Source: Streptomyces luomodiensis (GTDB taxonomy: Bacteria; Actinomycetota; Actinomycetes; Streptomycetales; Streptomycetaceae). From it: a DNA stretch of 64,000 nt. The notes below the pieces were generated by a model that searched no databases, was not told the DNA's origin, and saw only the letters and a program-made list of their open reading frames with translations. The position numbers were made by a program, and so were the translations under genes. Location: contig NZ_CP117522.1 in assembly GCF_031679605.1 (NCBI RefSeq), positions 1 through 64,000 of the forward strand. Reading direction: 5' to 3'. Shown here piece after piece: positions 1-10,194 of the stretch (position 1 is the first letter of the stretch; each line of letters begins with the position of its first letter).

Positions 1-141
1 CCCGAGCGCGTCGCACTCGTCCAGCAGGCCACCCTGGCCTATCTGCGCACCTCACTCGGCCTGGACGCCCAGGCGTGGCCCACTGCCCGGGAGGCCCTCA
101 CCGCGGCCGCCGAGCCGCTGGGCAGGATCGACTCGAAGTGA
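1..141 (+). CDS. alpha/beta hydrolase, C-terminal end (partial)
   Basis: The open frame from base 1 ends in TGA at 139-141 and encodes about 46 residues, including ALVQQATLAYLRTSLGLDAQ and a final PLGRIDSK. This resembles the C-terminus of actinobacterial chlorophyllase/PET-hydrolase-like alpha/beta hydrolases, but that rests on family memory and no catalytic residue is present. The start and catalytic core lie outside the window. The stop overlaps the GTG start of the next gene (GTGA at 138-141), suggesting coupling. Unlike what follows, this stretch reads cleanly. Confidence 0.5.
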   Translation, partial: PERVALVQQATLAYLRTSLGLDAQAWPTAREALTAAAEPLGRIDSK

Positions 142-1164
142 CCGGCTCCCCCCGGCCGGCCCGCCGGCCCAGCTTCGGCATCATGACCCCGCCGTCCCAG
201 GTCGGCTATGCGGACCTGCTGCGGGTCTGGCGCGAGGCGGACGGCATCCCGCGGATCGAGCACGCCTGGCTGTTCGACCACCTCATGCCGCTCGGCGGCG
301 ACCCGAACGGTCCCACCTTCGAGGCATGGACGCTGCTGTCCGCGCTGGCGGCCCGGACCGAGCGGCTGCGTTCTCCGGCCCGGCGTGATGGTCCGGAGCA
401 ACCCGGTTCACGGGTTTCCGCCGGCCAGTGCCTGGCGCATTGATCGCCGCCTCGGTCGACGTTTTTTCGTTCTTCCCGGCGGCGGCCTGGAGTTTCGGCA
501 CTCGGCGGCGGGCTCACGCCCACCGGACCCGTGCCCTGGGCCCGGCGTGAGTACGACGCTCCAAGGGGGCCTGGCCCCCTACCAACGACGGCCCGCCCAC
601 AGGGGTCGGGCGCTTCTCGCCGAGGCGTTGCGCCCTCATTCGCGCGGCTGTGTGGAACCGCCCACCGAAGTGCCGTTCGACTTCCGGGCGCGAACCACTT
701 CCGGGACTCGCGGGCGATTTTTTCTGCGCCCAGGGGGGGGCCCGTGGCAGCGGGCCCCATCCGCCGCTGGTGATCGGCGGCCAGGCCACCCGGACCCGGC
801 TGCGGGGGTCGGCGCCGAACCACGGGCGGACCGGTTGGAAAAACACTGGCCCGGCGGGGGCAGCATTTTCGACACGCGATCGGAGGTCCGGCGCCAGGCC
901 TGGAACCGGGCTGTGCCGCCGGAGCAATTCGGCCGAGGAACCCGGCCGGAGAATTTCACCCGGTCCATCGTCCTGCCCCGTTCATCCTACGTCCGGCCCC
1001 GAACGGCACAGCGCCAGGCCGTTCCGCGAGGCGCGCGGGAACGGCGGGTTTGTTCGACCACATTCGTGCTCGGGCTGAGCGCGCCCTATCCGGCGGGGGT
1101 GGCGCGCTGGGTCGCCGACACCTTCACCGACACAAGCAACCCCGCGCCGAGGAGCCCCCGTTGA
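138..1164 (+). pseudogene. LLM-class F420-dependent oxidoreductase, frameshifted
   Basis: The frame starts at GTG 138 (or ATG 183). It encodes a luciferase-like TIM-barrel N-terminus with IEHAWLFDHLMPLGGDP and FEAWTLLSALAARTERLR. Collinear pieces of the same family continue in other frames: RPHPPLVIGG-type text near 755-780 and GLSAPYPAGVARWVAD before the TGA at 1162-1164. At least four frame changes separate these blocks, starting near 372. Intact members use F420 or flavin for hydride transfer. As written no full protein can be made. Runs such as the G tract near 732 sit at or near frame changes, so sequence error is as plausible as decay. Confidence 0.7.
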
Positions 1165-2290
1165 CCACACATCCGCCGATCGATCCCGAACTCGCCCCGG
1201 TGCTGGCGGTGGTGCAGCAGCACGTGTCGCCGACCGTCACCCCCGGGGACATCGGGGCGCTGCGGGCCAGCCCCGCGTTCGCCGTCCTGGACGAGGAGTT
1301 GACACGCGACGGCACCGTGGAACTGCGGGAGTTCTCCGCCCCGGGGCCCGCAGGCGCCCCCGAGGTCCCGATGCTCGTCCTCCGGCCCGCCGGGCTGGCG
1401 CCCGAGGCGCCCGTCATCTACTACATGCACGGCGGCGGGATTGATCCTACGGCAAAAACAACCGGAACCCGGCCTCCGGCAATGGGTGCTTGGTACTGGG
1501 CCGTTCGACAAAACGGGGGGGGCGGCGGTCGTTGGGTGTCGGTGGACTACCGGCTGGGGGCGCCGGAGGGCAATTTCCCGGACCCTGCTCCGATCGGGGA
1601 ACATGCTGACGCGGGGGCCTGCTGTGGGCTATCCACCGGGACACCGCCGGAGGTTCGGCGGCGGCGCGGGCCGCGCTGCCGTTTTTTTTTTCGTCCGTTC
1701 GTCGGCCGGTACGAGGGCTGCCGGCTGGGGGGGACTTTGCGCCGCCGGTGTGGGCCACTGCTCGCCCGCGGGACCGGGGGGGCGTACCTGGGCTGCTGGC
1801 TTTTCCAAGATGCTTGATGTGCCCCGATGCCTCGGGGACGGAACGGGCTCCTGGAACACGAGCAAGCCGGGAAAATAACTAGGAAGGGCGAGGGGCAATC
1901 TGGGTACGCCGCCCAGCACAACGGCGGACCGGGTGGAACGCGCTGCTCGGCGCGCGCAGGGGGCGGCGCACGGGGGGGGGGGAACGGTCCAAGCGGTCTA
2001 CGCCGGCCACCGGGCCCAGGGGGCCACGGGACCCTGGCCGGGCCATGCCCCAACCGCGTTCGGGCGGCGGTCTGGCTCGGTGGGAGGGGCTTCCGCGACT
2101 GCAGGCACGTCGACTACGCGCTCCGGCGGGTGCAGGCCGGCGCGTCCAGTGTCGAAACTGCCAACTGGTGGGGCGGGTCGGCTTCCACGGATTCGACGCG
2201 ATGGCCCCGCAGGCCGCCCTGTCGCGGACCGCGTCCGCTACCCGGGCCGCCTGGATGCGCCGGCTCCTCGGCCGGACCAACGGCGCGTGA
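1161..2290 (+). pseudogene. alpha/beta hydrolase (HSL/GDXG-like), frameshifted
   Basis: TTG at 1161 overlaps the previous stop (TTGA) and opens a clean stretch of about 95 residues, DPELAPVLAVVQQHVSPTVT through VIYYMHGGG. The HGGG is the oxyanion-hole motif of the hormone-sensitive-lipase/GDXG family. The strand following it, VSVDYRLGAPEGNFP, is recognisable (family form DYRLAPExxFPA), but the frame is broken repeatedly from about 1440. No nucleophile GDSAGG is readable in one frame. A plausible C-terminus, WMRRLLGRTNGA, ends at 2290. Insert-like homopolymers (T run 1681-1690, G runs near 1516 and 1972) lie inside. Substrate unknown. Confidence 0.65.
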
Positions 2291-2584
2291 CGGGGCGTCC
2301 CCCTCGCCTCGCCCCCATCCCGTCCCTGGTGGTGGTCCGCTCCGCGGCCCGCGGACACAGGGCACACCCCGACCCGGCCGCGGCAGCCTCCGCGTACGAC
2401 AACCCGGCACCCGCGCAAGCCGCGCCCGGGCGGGCCTGCCGGACAATCACGGGGCGGGCGGAACGCGGAGTGTCCGACGCCCCTTCCCGGCGGGACACCG
2501 CGTGCGCACCGCCTCTCTCATCGGTCACGGCGTCGTCCCCCATTCGTTCTTCCATTCGTTCTTCTACGACAGTTGGAGTTCATC

Positions 2585-3707
2585 GTGCGCATCATCTTCA
2601 GTGCCGTTCCGGCGCCCGGCCATCTGTTCCCCCTGCTTTCGCTGGCCGCTGCCGCGCAACGGGCCGGGCACACGGTCGGGTTGCTCTCGGGCCGGGGGGG
2701 CGGCGGCGATGGTGCCGTCCATGGACGTGTTCGAGGTCGGCCCGTCCATGGACGAGGCGATCACGGAAACCGGCCGTCGCCTCGGTGACGGCCAGGACGG
2801 GACCAAGCCCGGTCCCGGAGCTGTGGAGTTGTTCGGCGCGGTGCCCCTCGACGGGGTCGTGGACGAGGGCGGTCGGAGGGTTTTGGGGCGGGCGCGGCGG
2901 GTTCGCGCCCTGGACCTCGTTCGTTGCACGGACCACCGTCGGACGCGATGGGCCCGCTGATCGCCGCGGTGCTCGGCGTTCCCCTGGCCGAGCACCGCAT
3001 CACCGGACCGATGCCCGAGCAGTTGCTGCGGGCGATGGCCGATCGCGCGCAGGGTGAGTACACGGCCCGCGGTGTCGCACGCCCCGCGCCGATCGCGGTG
3101 GTGGACCCGTATCCCGACGCGCTGCTCCCGAAGACGGAACGCGACGACTTCCCCGGCCGTCTTCCACTCCGTCCGGAACCCCACAGCACAACGGACGGTG
3201 GACGCGCCCTGCCCGGACCCGACGGACCGGTCGCCGCGGTGACTTTCGGCACCTCGGTGCAGGACCCCGCCGCGATGGGGTCGCTGGTGCGGTCGATCGC
3301 GAGCGCCGGTGTGTCCGTACTCGCCACGGTCGGACCTGGCGAGTTCGACGTCGACGAGAGCCTGCGGCACAAGGTCCACGCGGTCGGCCTTCGTACCGCT
3401 GGCGCGACTGCTGCCCTCGGTGGACGTGGTGGTGAGCGCGGGCGGGACGGGCACACTGCTGGCCGCACTGGCCCTGGGCAAGCCCCAGGTGATCCGGCCC
3501 TTCATCGCCGACCAGCCCTGGAACGCACGGCGTGCGGCCGACCGGGGCATCGCCGTGGAGATCGAGGACCTCGCATCGGCGGGCGACGCCGTGCGCCAGG
3601 TGATCTCCGACCCCTCGTACGCCCGTACGGCGAAGGCAGTCGCGGAGGAACTCGCCGGCCTCGACGACGCGAACCGGGTCGTCAAGGCCCTCCTGGACCG
3701 GCTCTGA
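2585..3707 (+). pseudogene. GT1 glycosyltransferase (YjiC/MGT-like), frameshifted
   Basis: A GTG at 2585 preceded by GGAG encodes RIIFSAVPAPGHLFPLLSLA, the N-terminal nucleotide-sugar glycosyltransferase strand-loop. The C-terminal domain reads in another frame: VPLARLLPSVDVVVSAGGTG and ALALGKPQVIRPFIADQPWN, ending KALLDRL-stop at 3705-3707. This matches the GT1 donor-binding motif (usual form HHGGxGT). Several frame changes (about 2695, 2890, 3180, 3390) break the gene. Intact relatives glycosylate small molecules using UDP- or dTDP-sugars. The acceptor cannot be inferred. Confidence 0.7.
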
Positions 3708-3849
3708 CCGGTCACCACTGCTGCCGGGGACGTAGAGGCGCCCCGGCCCACCGGCCGAGGCCCGGCACCGCACGCCGGATCCCGGCCGGGCGACTTCCGG
3801 GCGCAGGGGCCGGCCAGGGAGAAGGTGAGGCAGTTTCTTCACCGAGCCA

Positions 3850-4090
3850 GGTGATCATGGGCTGGGACGCTCGCGCGGCGGGTTCACCACCACACTGCAC
3901 CTGGCCGTCGAGCAGGGCCAAAAGCCCACGCCGATCGTGGTGACCAGTGGGCAGCGCGGGGACTCACCGCGGTTCGAACCGCCTTGGAAAAGATCCGCGT
4001 GCCCCGCATCGGGCCGGGGCGGCCACGTGTCCGTCCCCATCGGATCCGCGCTGACAAGCGCCCTGCGAACCGATCTGGGCCGCCGGGCAC
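3850..4090 (+). pseudogene. IS5-family transposase fragment
   Basis: The plus strand shows, across frames, a run equivalent to LGRSRGGFTT, LHLAVEQGQKP, VVTSGQRGDSP and EKIRVPRIGPGRPRVRP, then the ADKxxxSRxNRxxLRRRG region. This is the middle DDE-domain part of an IS5-family transposase. Both ends are missing and no terminal repeats were found. It lies between the broken glycosyltransferase and the MarR remnant. Confidence 0.65.
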
Positions 4091-4239
4091 CGATCTCGGC
4101 TGCGAGCAGGGCAGCGTGACCGAGATCGGAAGCTCTGTGGACCGGCTGGAGGAGACCGCCGTGTCGGCTGATCTGCCCGGATGAGATCCTCGGCGGGCGC
4201 GGTGCCGGCGTTCGCGACCGGACTCCGTACCGGACCCTG

Positions 4240-4630
4240 CTACGCGGGTTCGGGCTTGTGTCCTTCCAGGGCCTTCACCAGGAGCGCGTGGAGTTGCCCG
4301 CGCTCGTCCTCGTCCAGGCTCGACAGCAGTTCGGCCTGGGCCTTGTCCGCGTTCCGCTGGATTCGTGTTGCGAGGATAAGCGGCCTGCCGGCCATGGGTT
4401 GAATGGTGGACGGAGGGTTTAGCGGTGCGTTCGATCGCCTGGATCGGCCTGGCGGTCGGAGGTTGACCACCGGTCTGGAGGCCGGGTTCACGATTGCCGC
4501 TGGACGTCGTTGCGGTTCGGAGGCCGAGCCGCCTGCCGAGATCCGGCCTGGCTGAGCGCGCCCGTTACTCCTCCAGTGGCGGGCGAGGACGGCGAAAGTG
4601 TCGGGAGTGCCGCGCCGTCAGGGGCATTGT
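4240..4630 (-). pseudogene. MarR-family regulator remnant
   Basis: On the minus strand the end of the frame reads RIQRNADKAQAELLSSLDED then LHALLVKALEG, the final helices of MarR proteins. Upstream, out of frame, is RRLGLRTATTSS, the recognition-helix region of the winged helix. At least two frame changes lie between them. It is oriented away from the hydrolase remnant downstream on the plus strand, with a repeat-rich region between. Family assignment rests on these two blocks only. Confidence 0.5.
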
Positions 4631-4749
4631 ACCCGGCGCCGTCATTGCGGGCCCCGATCGTGGAGACCCCTGCTCGCCTGCCAGCTCGTGAGTGCCCGCA
4701 GTCGTTGGCCGGGTGGCTGGAGGTCGTCGTTCGCATCACCCCATGGACT

Positions 4750-4830
4750 CACTATAAAACGTTGGGCCCGCCCCAAACCGATCAGTGTTTACGGTTGGGC
4801 CAGGCCAACGTTTGGATAGCCCAAACGCGA
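4750..4830. promoter_or_regulatory. putative divergent promoter/operator with GTTGGGC repeats
   Basis: This short A/T-richer patch has TATAAA at 4754-4759. Related repeats follow: AACGTTGGGC at 4759-4768, GTTGGGCC around 4794-4802, GGCCAACGTT at 4803-4812 and GCCCAAACG at 4819-4827. The units form imperfect inverted repeats, as expected for a MarR-type operator. It lies between the MarR remnant (minus) and the metallo-hydrolase remnant (plus). The regulatory role is inferred. Confidence 0.35.
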
Positions 4831-5739
4831 GAGGAGTCCGGCGGGGATCTGCTGCCGACCCGACTTGGCCGAAGGGGAGCATTCCTGATGTTTCCGACAG
4901 CATCCCTCATCCCGACCTCTTCTTCCGGTCGGGCGAGTCCTGATTCCCGGCGGCACCGGAGGGGGTCGGGGAAGGGCGGGCCGTGCGCTCCCTATCTCGC
5001 GGCGGCGGCGCGCAGGTTGGTGGTGCCCACCACAGCAGGCAAGGAGGGCGGGCGGAGGAGTTCCGCCTACTGCTCGGCGGAGGGCCGCAACCGCGCGCCT
5101 GCACCTGTTTCGAGCACGACTCACACCGACTTCGGCGGGCCGCGGAGGCGCCTCGTCGCGACCATGGTCGGACCGGCTCGGCGGCGTGGACGGACGTCGT
5201 CGCCCCGATCGGCGGCTGAGTGGCACGGCAGGCGGTTTGTGGGAGATCGACGAGGCGGGACGATGGGCAGGCGGCCTTTCGTGGGCCTGGCGACCGGGCG
5301 CACATGGGCCGTGTTGCGCCGCGGGCCCTGCCGCACATTGACGCGGGCAGGGCGCGTTACTCCATCGTCGTACTCGGCGAGTCCCCGCCCACGTCCCCAT
5401 CCCCGGAAAAAGCGGCCTGGTGAGCATGGAGCAGACCCGCGCTCCAGTATGAGTGCCACCAGGTGCTCGCCGTCGAGCTTCAGGGCGCCAAGCGCGTTGT
5501 TCCTCCTCGAACTCGGCCCCGTGGGCGACCCGCTTCGTTCGAAAGCCGTCGACCCCGCCCAGGTCACTTCCGCGCCAGATCGGTGCGGTCGCCGTCGCGG
5601 CCTCCGCCTCGGACACAGACCGGGAGCCTGGTGCAACTGCTGTGAACCGGGCCCAGGCCGAGGAGGAAGCTTCTGGTCTCGCTCGGAGCCGCGCGGTGCG
5701 AGCGCCACCCGGCTCGGCTACGAGGTCATCGTGTGCCCG
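4831..5739. other. about 0.9 kb with no identifiable gene
   Basis: Long open frames exist on both strands, but none carries a recognisable domain, a credible start with ribosome site, or consistent codon bias over more than about 100 bases. The stretch has the same indel-rich look as its neighbours, so a frameshifted gene may be hidden here. I could not identify one. Confidence 0.4.
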
Positions 5740-6590
5740 AGGCGATCCCGCTCGCCCTGCCGGGACGCACGCCCCGATGGGGGCGCGCCGTACCTGGGCG
5801 CCGGTCGTCCACGACCGCTCGTCTTCGGCCGTGACGAGGCGGTACTCGTCGACCCGCGCGCTGACCACCGCCCAGGCGGGGATAGCGCCGTCGCGGACCG
5901 CGTCGCGCCGTCCGGCCCGCAGGCTCACGCACATCTTCGCCACCCACGCCGCACGGCGACCACTGGTTCACCGCCCCGAGTCTGACCGACCGGTTTCCCA
6001 GGCGCCCAGGTGGTGGCCCACGGGCGGAACACATCGCGCAGATGCAACCGCACCGCCGAGGCCGGCGCGCGGGCTTCTGGGACAAGATCCTTCCCGGACG
6101 GATCCCGGCATCACCCGTCACGGCCGTCGCCCGCCGAGGACCTCGGAAACCGGCTCGTCCTCGAAGGACACGCCCTGTTCCGTCCTCGGTGTCGGGCACA
6201 GCGACACCGACGACACCAGCGTGCTGCACATCCCGGACCTCGACCTGGTCGTCGCGGGCGACGTCGTCTACAACGGCGTCCACCAGTACCCTCGTCGAAT
6301 CCCCGTGACGGGGGACGCGACGCCTCAGGCGCCAGTGCCATCGCCGCTGTGGAAGCACTCGGCGCACGCCGAATCCGTCGGCCCCGGCCACAAGAACCAC
6401 CGGTACGACGACGACGCGGAACCGGCAGATCCGCGAGACCCGCCGCTACCTCGACGACACCGACCAGCTGCTGGGAAACAGAGCCGACACCGGGAGCGCT
6501 TCTACAGTGCCATGATCCGGCGGCACCCTGACCACCTCAATCGCAGCAGCCTCTGGGGGCAGCAGCCAGGCGCTCTACCCGGACCGCACC
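5740..6590 (+). pseudogene. metallo-beta-lactamase fold hydrolase, frameshifted
   Basis: Collinear blocks of an MBL-fold hydrolase appear in changing frames: a DDW/HGDHWF-like stretch near 5950 (THAARRPLVH in the printed frame), GFWDKILPGRIPASPVTAVA around 6070-6130, LVLEGHALF, then GHSDTDDTSVLHIPDLDLVV and AGDVVYNGVHQY at 6190-6290. Near the end are AGHKNHRYDDDAE and YLDDTDQLLG. The H/D ligands GHSDTDD, the GDVVY block and the distal H are visible. At least five frame changes prevent translation. Family relatives hydrolyse diverse esters, lactones or thioesters. Confidence 0.65.
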
Positions 6591-7041
6591 CAGGGGGCCC
6601 CGCCGCCCACCTGACGGATGGTCATCACGGGTGGGACGTGGGCGTCAGTCCTGCTTCGCAGCCAGTCGGCCGGGGAGGAGGCCGGGTGCGCGTGCGTCGG
6701 CGGCGACGACGCGATGACGACTGTGGAGATCGCAGGGCCCAGGCTTCGCGTACCGCATTGCTCACCACACACTTCGCCGGGTCGGCTTCCTCCTCGCCCA
6801 GAACGCCACCAGCGCCGCCCGCTACCAAGAAGACCCCACCTACTCCGACGCAGACGCCGAAACCACAGACCTCAGCAACGGTGAAGAGAGGGACCACCAC
6901 CGATCATGAACGAGCTGAGGTGTCCGCCTCAGCCCCACCACCCCAGTCCGATCCGCTAACCTGTCAGGGACCGCCCTCAGTGGCGGTCCCCATCCTTGCC
7001 GCAGCGCGGGCGAACGCTCACTCAGAGTATTCAGCCACGTT
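6591..7041. other. intergenic or decayed segment
   Basis: No intact gene is visible. One plus-strand frame encodes about 37 residues (AQNATSAARYQEDPTYSDAD onward, stop near 6909) of unknown origin, with no start or ribosome site. The rest shows no conserved text. It separates the indel-rich left end from the recombinase pair. Confidence 0.35.
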
Positions 7042-8610
7042 TCACGCAAGGCCCCCGGCGAGGCGGTCTTCGGGCTTGAGGGTGTCGTCGTGCAGCAGGC
7101 GTCGGGCGGTGGCCCAGCGGGCCTCGTCGTCCATCGGCTGTGAGGGGCCGTTCCATCGCTCGGCCGGGAAGCTGAGATCCTGGGCGATATTTTGAGTAAG
7201 GGCCCAGCGCACGAAGTGGCCTGCCTCCTGGCGAAGGCGGGCATCGTCGCTGGTCATCCAGCGTTCAAGGTCGGCTTGGCGAAGGTGGCAAGGGTCAGGT
7301 TCTGGCCCTCGATCCAGTTCAGGAGATAGACGGCTGCCCGCAGATGTTGCCGCGCGACCTGAAGTTGGTAGTACGTGGTCTCCTTGCCGTGACTGCGACG
7401 GCGAAGCCGACGCAGGAGGTGCCAAGTCGCGTACCGATGCAGGATTTTCCGGCCCTCGGGCCGACGTGTGGGAGGCGACGAGGCCCTTCACGTGCCGTTC
7501 GAGATGGATCATCTGCTCGTCCCGCCGGGGCAAGGCTTCGGTGGCGACAAGAACGCTGCGGATGTGCTCCACGACCTTGCCTTCAGGGAGCTCGTCCAGG
7601 GCCTCATGGGTGAGAGGCCGGCGTCCGGAGCCGAGATCGGACAGGACGGTGGAGACGATGCCCTTGGAGAGCCAGCGCATCGCGGTGCCAGCCCGTTCGG
7701 TGTCGGCAAGGGCGTCGTGAAGCGACTGCAGCTTCGGGCTTATGGAGCCTGTGTTATCGGCGAGGAGTTCGTGGAGCCGCTGCTTGAGGGTGCAGCGGGG
7801 GCACGGTCCCGGCGCGTGCAGCCGTTCGGCTTGTCCGCCGGTGGGACAGGGGCGCCAGAGCTCGGCGTCCGGCATGGTGCAGGGGCCGCAGACGGGGGCG
7901 TCGGCGGTGCCGGAGTGAATGCCGCGCATTCGTCCGCAGACGGTGCAGTGAGCTTGGCGCCTGTCACAGCCGCCGCAGCGGGGCAGGCCGGTGAGCTTGG
8001 AGAGCATGCAGGGTGCGGTGCGGCCGCAGATCGAACAGAGCAGAATGGGCAAGGGACGGCAGTTCGGGCAGATCGGCCCGTCCGCAGTGCGGGAGTTGAC
8101 CATGCGTGACGCGCCGCAGACGATGCAGGTCTCCAGGTTCGCCGGGTCCTTGACCAGGCAGCTCGGACACAGCGGTCGCCCTTGGCCGTTGCGGGTGGCC
8201 GGCTCGCGTCGGGCGCCGCAGCGTACGCATTCTTCGAAACGGGACTTGGCGATGCAGTTGCGGCAGACGCGCTGCCCGTCGAGCGGCTTGTCGATGCGGA
8301 CCACCCGGTGGCAGCGAGGGCAGGCGGGCCGGACGATCCCGGCGACCCCGGCCTCGTGCAGCAAGTCGATGAACCGCAGGATGGCGCGATGCGGCGCCAG
8401 GTGTCCCTCCCCGGTCAGCAGACGAGGGTTCTCCTCCAGGGCCCAGACCTCTCCGGTGAACAGCCATCTGGCGCTGTCCCACTCCCCCGGCCGCCACGCG
8501 GGATCGATGTGGGCACGCAGCCACGTCTCCCACGACTTCTTCGTGGCCTTCGTCGGTGCGGAAGGTGCGACGGCAGGCGCACCAGCCGTGCTCACTGGTT
8601 CTCCCGCCAT
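7042..8610 (-). pseudogene. zinc-ribbon protein with recombinase core-binding domain; two compensating frameshifts, C-terminus cut
   Basis: Translated from 8610 it carries a long cysteine-rich region of about 200 residues (roughly 95-300) with at least eight CxxC pairs, such as CPRC, CRNC, CVRCGAR, CIVCGAS and CSICG. A helical region follows. Between about 7455 and 7270 the correct frame is shifted by one: the alternative frame gives ILHRYATWHLLRRLRRR and QVARQHLRAAVYLLNWIEG, which look like a tyrosine-recombinase core-binding domain. The printed frame resumes at ADLERWMTSDDARLRQEAGH and stops at LAGG-LA, where relatives (family memory) continue into a recombinase-like C-terminal domain. The start overlaps the integrase stop by 19 bases, so the two are coupled. 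Probable partner of the integrase, now broken or mis-sequenced. Confidence 0.6.
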
Positions 8611-9650
8611 GCCTGGGCCCGGTCGACAGCCGCCCGGGTCTCGGACTCATCGACGTGGCGGTAACGGTCCATGGACAGCGGCGAGGCATGGCCCAGCAGC
8701 TTTTGCACGACGTCCCGATCCACTCCCTCACGCAGCCAGTGAGTGGCCGCGGAGTGGCGCAGCGTGTGCGGGCGAGCCGGGTGCCCGGCGCGGCGGGCCA
8801 GCCGGTCGAAGACGCTCTTGGCGTTCGGGTAGGTCATGGCCCGCCCCAGCGGGGGCCGGAAAAGGTTCACGAACACCATGCCGGTCTCGGCCGCGGCGGC
8901 CACCTGGTTCCGTTCGTGCTGGTAGTCGGTGTAGAAGGCGACGATGTCGGGGGTGACGGGGAGGCATCGGGAGTGTCTGGACTTGGCCAGGGCCCGGTTC
9001 GGGTTGTCGGTGCGGCGCCGCACATGAAGGTGCGGGCCCTCCACCGGGCAGCCCAGCGAGCGTGACGAGGCCAGGAAGTGCAGATCCTCCTGGCGCAGGC
9101 CCAGGGCCTCCCCGATCCGCAGGCCGGTCGCGGCGAGCAGCGCGATGAGGAAACAGTCCCGTGCCCGGGGCGTATCCGCGATCATGCGGCGGATCTGCTG
9201 CGGGGACAGGTCCTCGTAGCCGGGTTCGCTGACCTGGAAACGAAAAGCCGACACCTGGACCTGGCGCCACTGGCCACGCTCGCCGGCGTCGTAACCGGCC
9301 GGCAGGTAGCGCAGCAGCTTCGGCTCCGACAGCAGGCCGGCCGTCTGGGCGGGGACCCAGCCGTGGAGAGCGCCGAAGCGCAGGAAGTCCGTGACCGCCG
9401 TCATCACCGCGTTCGCCGTACCCTGCGAACGGTAGCGGGGCGCAGCCGTGGTCGGGGAGCGGCGGCTGCGGGCCGGCAGCGGCGTGGTGACCAGCCACTG
9501 CTGCAGCCCGGACAGAGCCATGAAACTCGGACGCGACCACTCGATACGGCGCTGGGTGCAGTAGTTCAGATAGAGGGCGAGACGGCCCGCGTAGACCCGC
9601 TCCGTGTTCGGCGAGCGGCCCTTACTGCGCAACCCGCCAAAAACGCACAC
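8592..9650 (-). CDS. tyrosine-type site-specific recombinase
   Basis: The 352-residue product has a phage-integrase catalytic domain: ATGLRIGEALGLR (first Arg, about residue 178), HTLRHSAATHWL (H-x-x-R), LLGHAS and DRYRHVD with the nucleophile Tyr near the end. The N-terminal half holds a core-binding domain including RSPNTERVYAGRLALYLNY. Catalysis is cutting and rejoining DNA through a phosphotyrosine link. The GTG at 9650 is the only in-frame start. Upstream, in another frame, lies VADARTYDLHVEA, which looks like the missing N-terminus. One extra T in the run near 9640 would join them, so a one-base loss is likely. The downstream zinc-ribbon gene overlaps its stop. No attachment site was recognised. 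Confidence 0.85.
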   Translation of the reverse strand: MCVFGGLRSKGRSPNTERVYAGRLALYLNYCTQRRIEWSRPSFMALSGLQQWLVTTPLPARSRRSPTTAAPRYRSQGTANAVMTAVTDFLRFGALHGWVPAQTAGLLSEPKLLRYLPAGYDAGERGQWRQVQVSAFRFQVSEPGYEDLSPQQIRRMIADTPRARDCFLIALLAATGLRIGEALGLRQEDLHFLASSRSLGCPVEGPHLHVRRRTDNPNRALAKSRHSRCLPVTPDIVAFYTDYQHERNQVAAAAETGMVFVNLFRPPLGRAMTYPNAKSVFDRLARRAGHPARPHTLRHSAATHWLREGVDRDVVQKLLGHASPLSMDRYRHVDESETRAAVDRAQAWRENQ

Positions 9651-9984
9651 GCCTCCACATGCAGGTCATAGGTACGTGCATCAGCCACCACCCACCGCTC
9701 CACACCGGTCACCGGGGAGATCGAACGCTCAGCCGCATAGCTCTGCTCCACCCACCAAACACAACCAAGCCCGACCCCAGCCGGCTCTGCTTCCAGACAT
9801 CTCCTACACGACCAGGTGGCAACCACACCGAACACACCACACAAGCCCGCGCACCTATGGATAATCCCTGTCCTGTAGTCGACGCCCTGACACTGGCCGG
9901 ACCCCAGCGCCGAGCAGTAACAGCGCCCGCCACGGGCGGGCGCCGTGCTCTCGCCTGCAGGTAGGAGGACAAAGCATCCTCGGT
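9651..9984. other. non-coding stretch upstream of the recombinase
   Basis: No gene is supported here except the probable displaced N-terminal codons of the recombinase (9650-9700, minus). It contains the hairpin at 9923-9943. The patch 9720-9870 is A/C-rich on the plus strand, unlike the flanks, and may hold the recombinase promoter. Nothing else was seen. Confidence 0.5.
9923..9943 (-). terminator. GC hairpin downstream of the small membrane gene
   Basis: GCGCCCGCC (9923-9931) and GGCGGGCGC (9935-9943) are perfect complements around a three-base loop. The hairpin lies about 40 bases past the stop of the minus-strand gene ending at 9985. There is no T tract, which is common for actinobacterial terminators. 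Confidence 0.5.
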
Positions 9985-10194
9985 TCACAGCACCGCGAGG
10001 ACGAAGGTCAGCAGCGCCAGGGACAGGGTGGCACTGCCCGCAAAGGCCACGGCACCGCGCAGCAGAGCGGTGGCATAGGTGGCTCCGTCGATACGAGCGA
10101 GCAGACCGGCCGCTGCTCCTACGAGCATGCACAAGAGCGCGACGACCGCGAGGAGCAGGACCAGGAGCATCAGGTGAATGGATGAGGTGTTCAT
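9985..10194 (-). CDS. small two-helix membrane protein
   Basis: ATG at 10194 follows GAAGAAGG and encodes 69 residues. Two hydrophobic segments (about residues 8-31, LMLLVLLLAVVALLCMLVGA, and 44-68) flank a short polar turn, ARIDGATYATAL, so it should be a small inner-membrane hairpin. The longer frame reaching 10332 is unlikely because it covers the divergent promoter. It faces away from the NACHT gene with about 120 bases between. Comparable tiny membrane proteins accompany some NTPase defence genes as effectors. Here that is only a positional inference, and no function is known to me. Confidence 0.65.
   Translation of the reverse strand: MNTSSIHLMLLVLLLAVVALLCMLVGAAAGLLARIDGATYATALLRGAVAFAGSATLSLALLTFVLAVL

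Noticed and set aside
1..7040. Left end as a Streptomyces telomere
   Set aside because: There is no set of short palindromes at the edge. The sequence starts inside a coding frame, so it is just the window boundary.
7042..8610. Zinc-ribbon gene read as an intact novel 522-residue protein
   Set aside because: The segment 7270-7455 makes sense only in the neighbouring frame, so the printed middle (SVRDLAPPASASPSQSRQGD) is an artefact of frameshifts.
9651..10132. Minus-strand frame 9566-10132 as a larger integrase N-terminus
   Set aside because: Only the last 25 residues or so (VADARTYDLHVEA region) look homologous. The remainder is Cys/Arg-rich noise over the hairpin and membrane gene.
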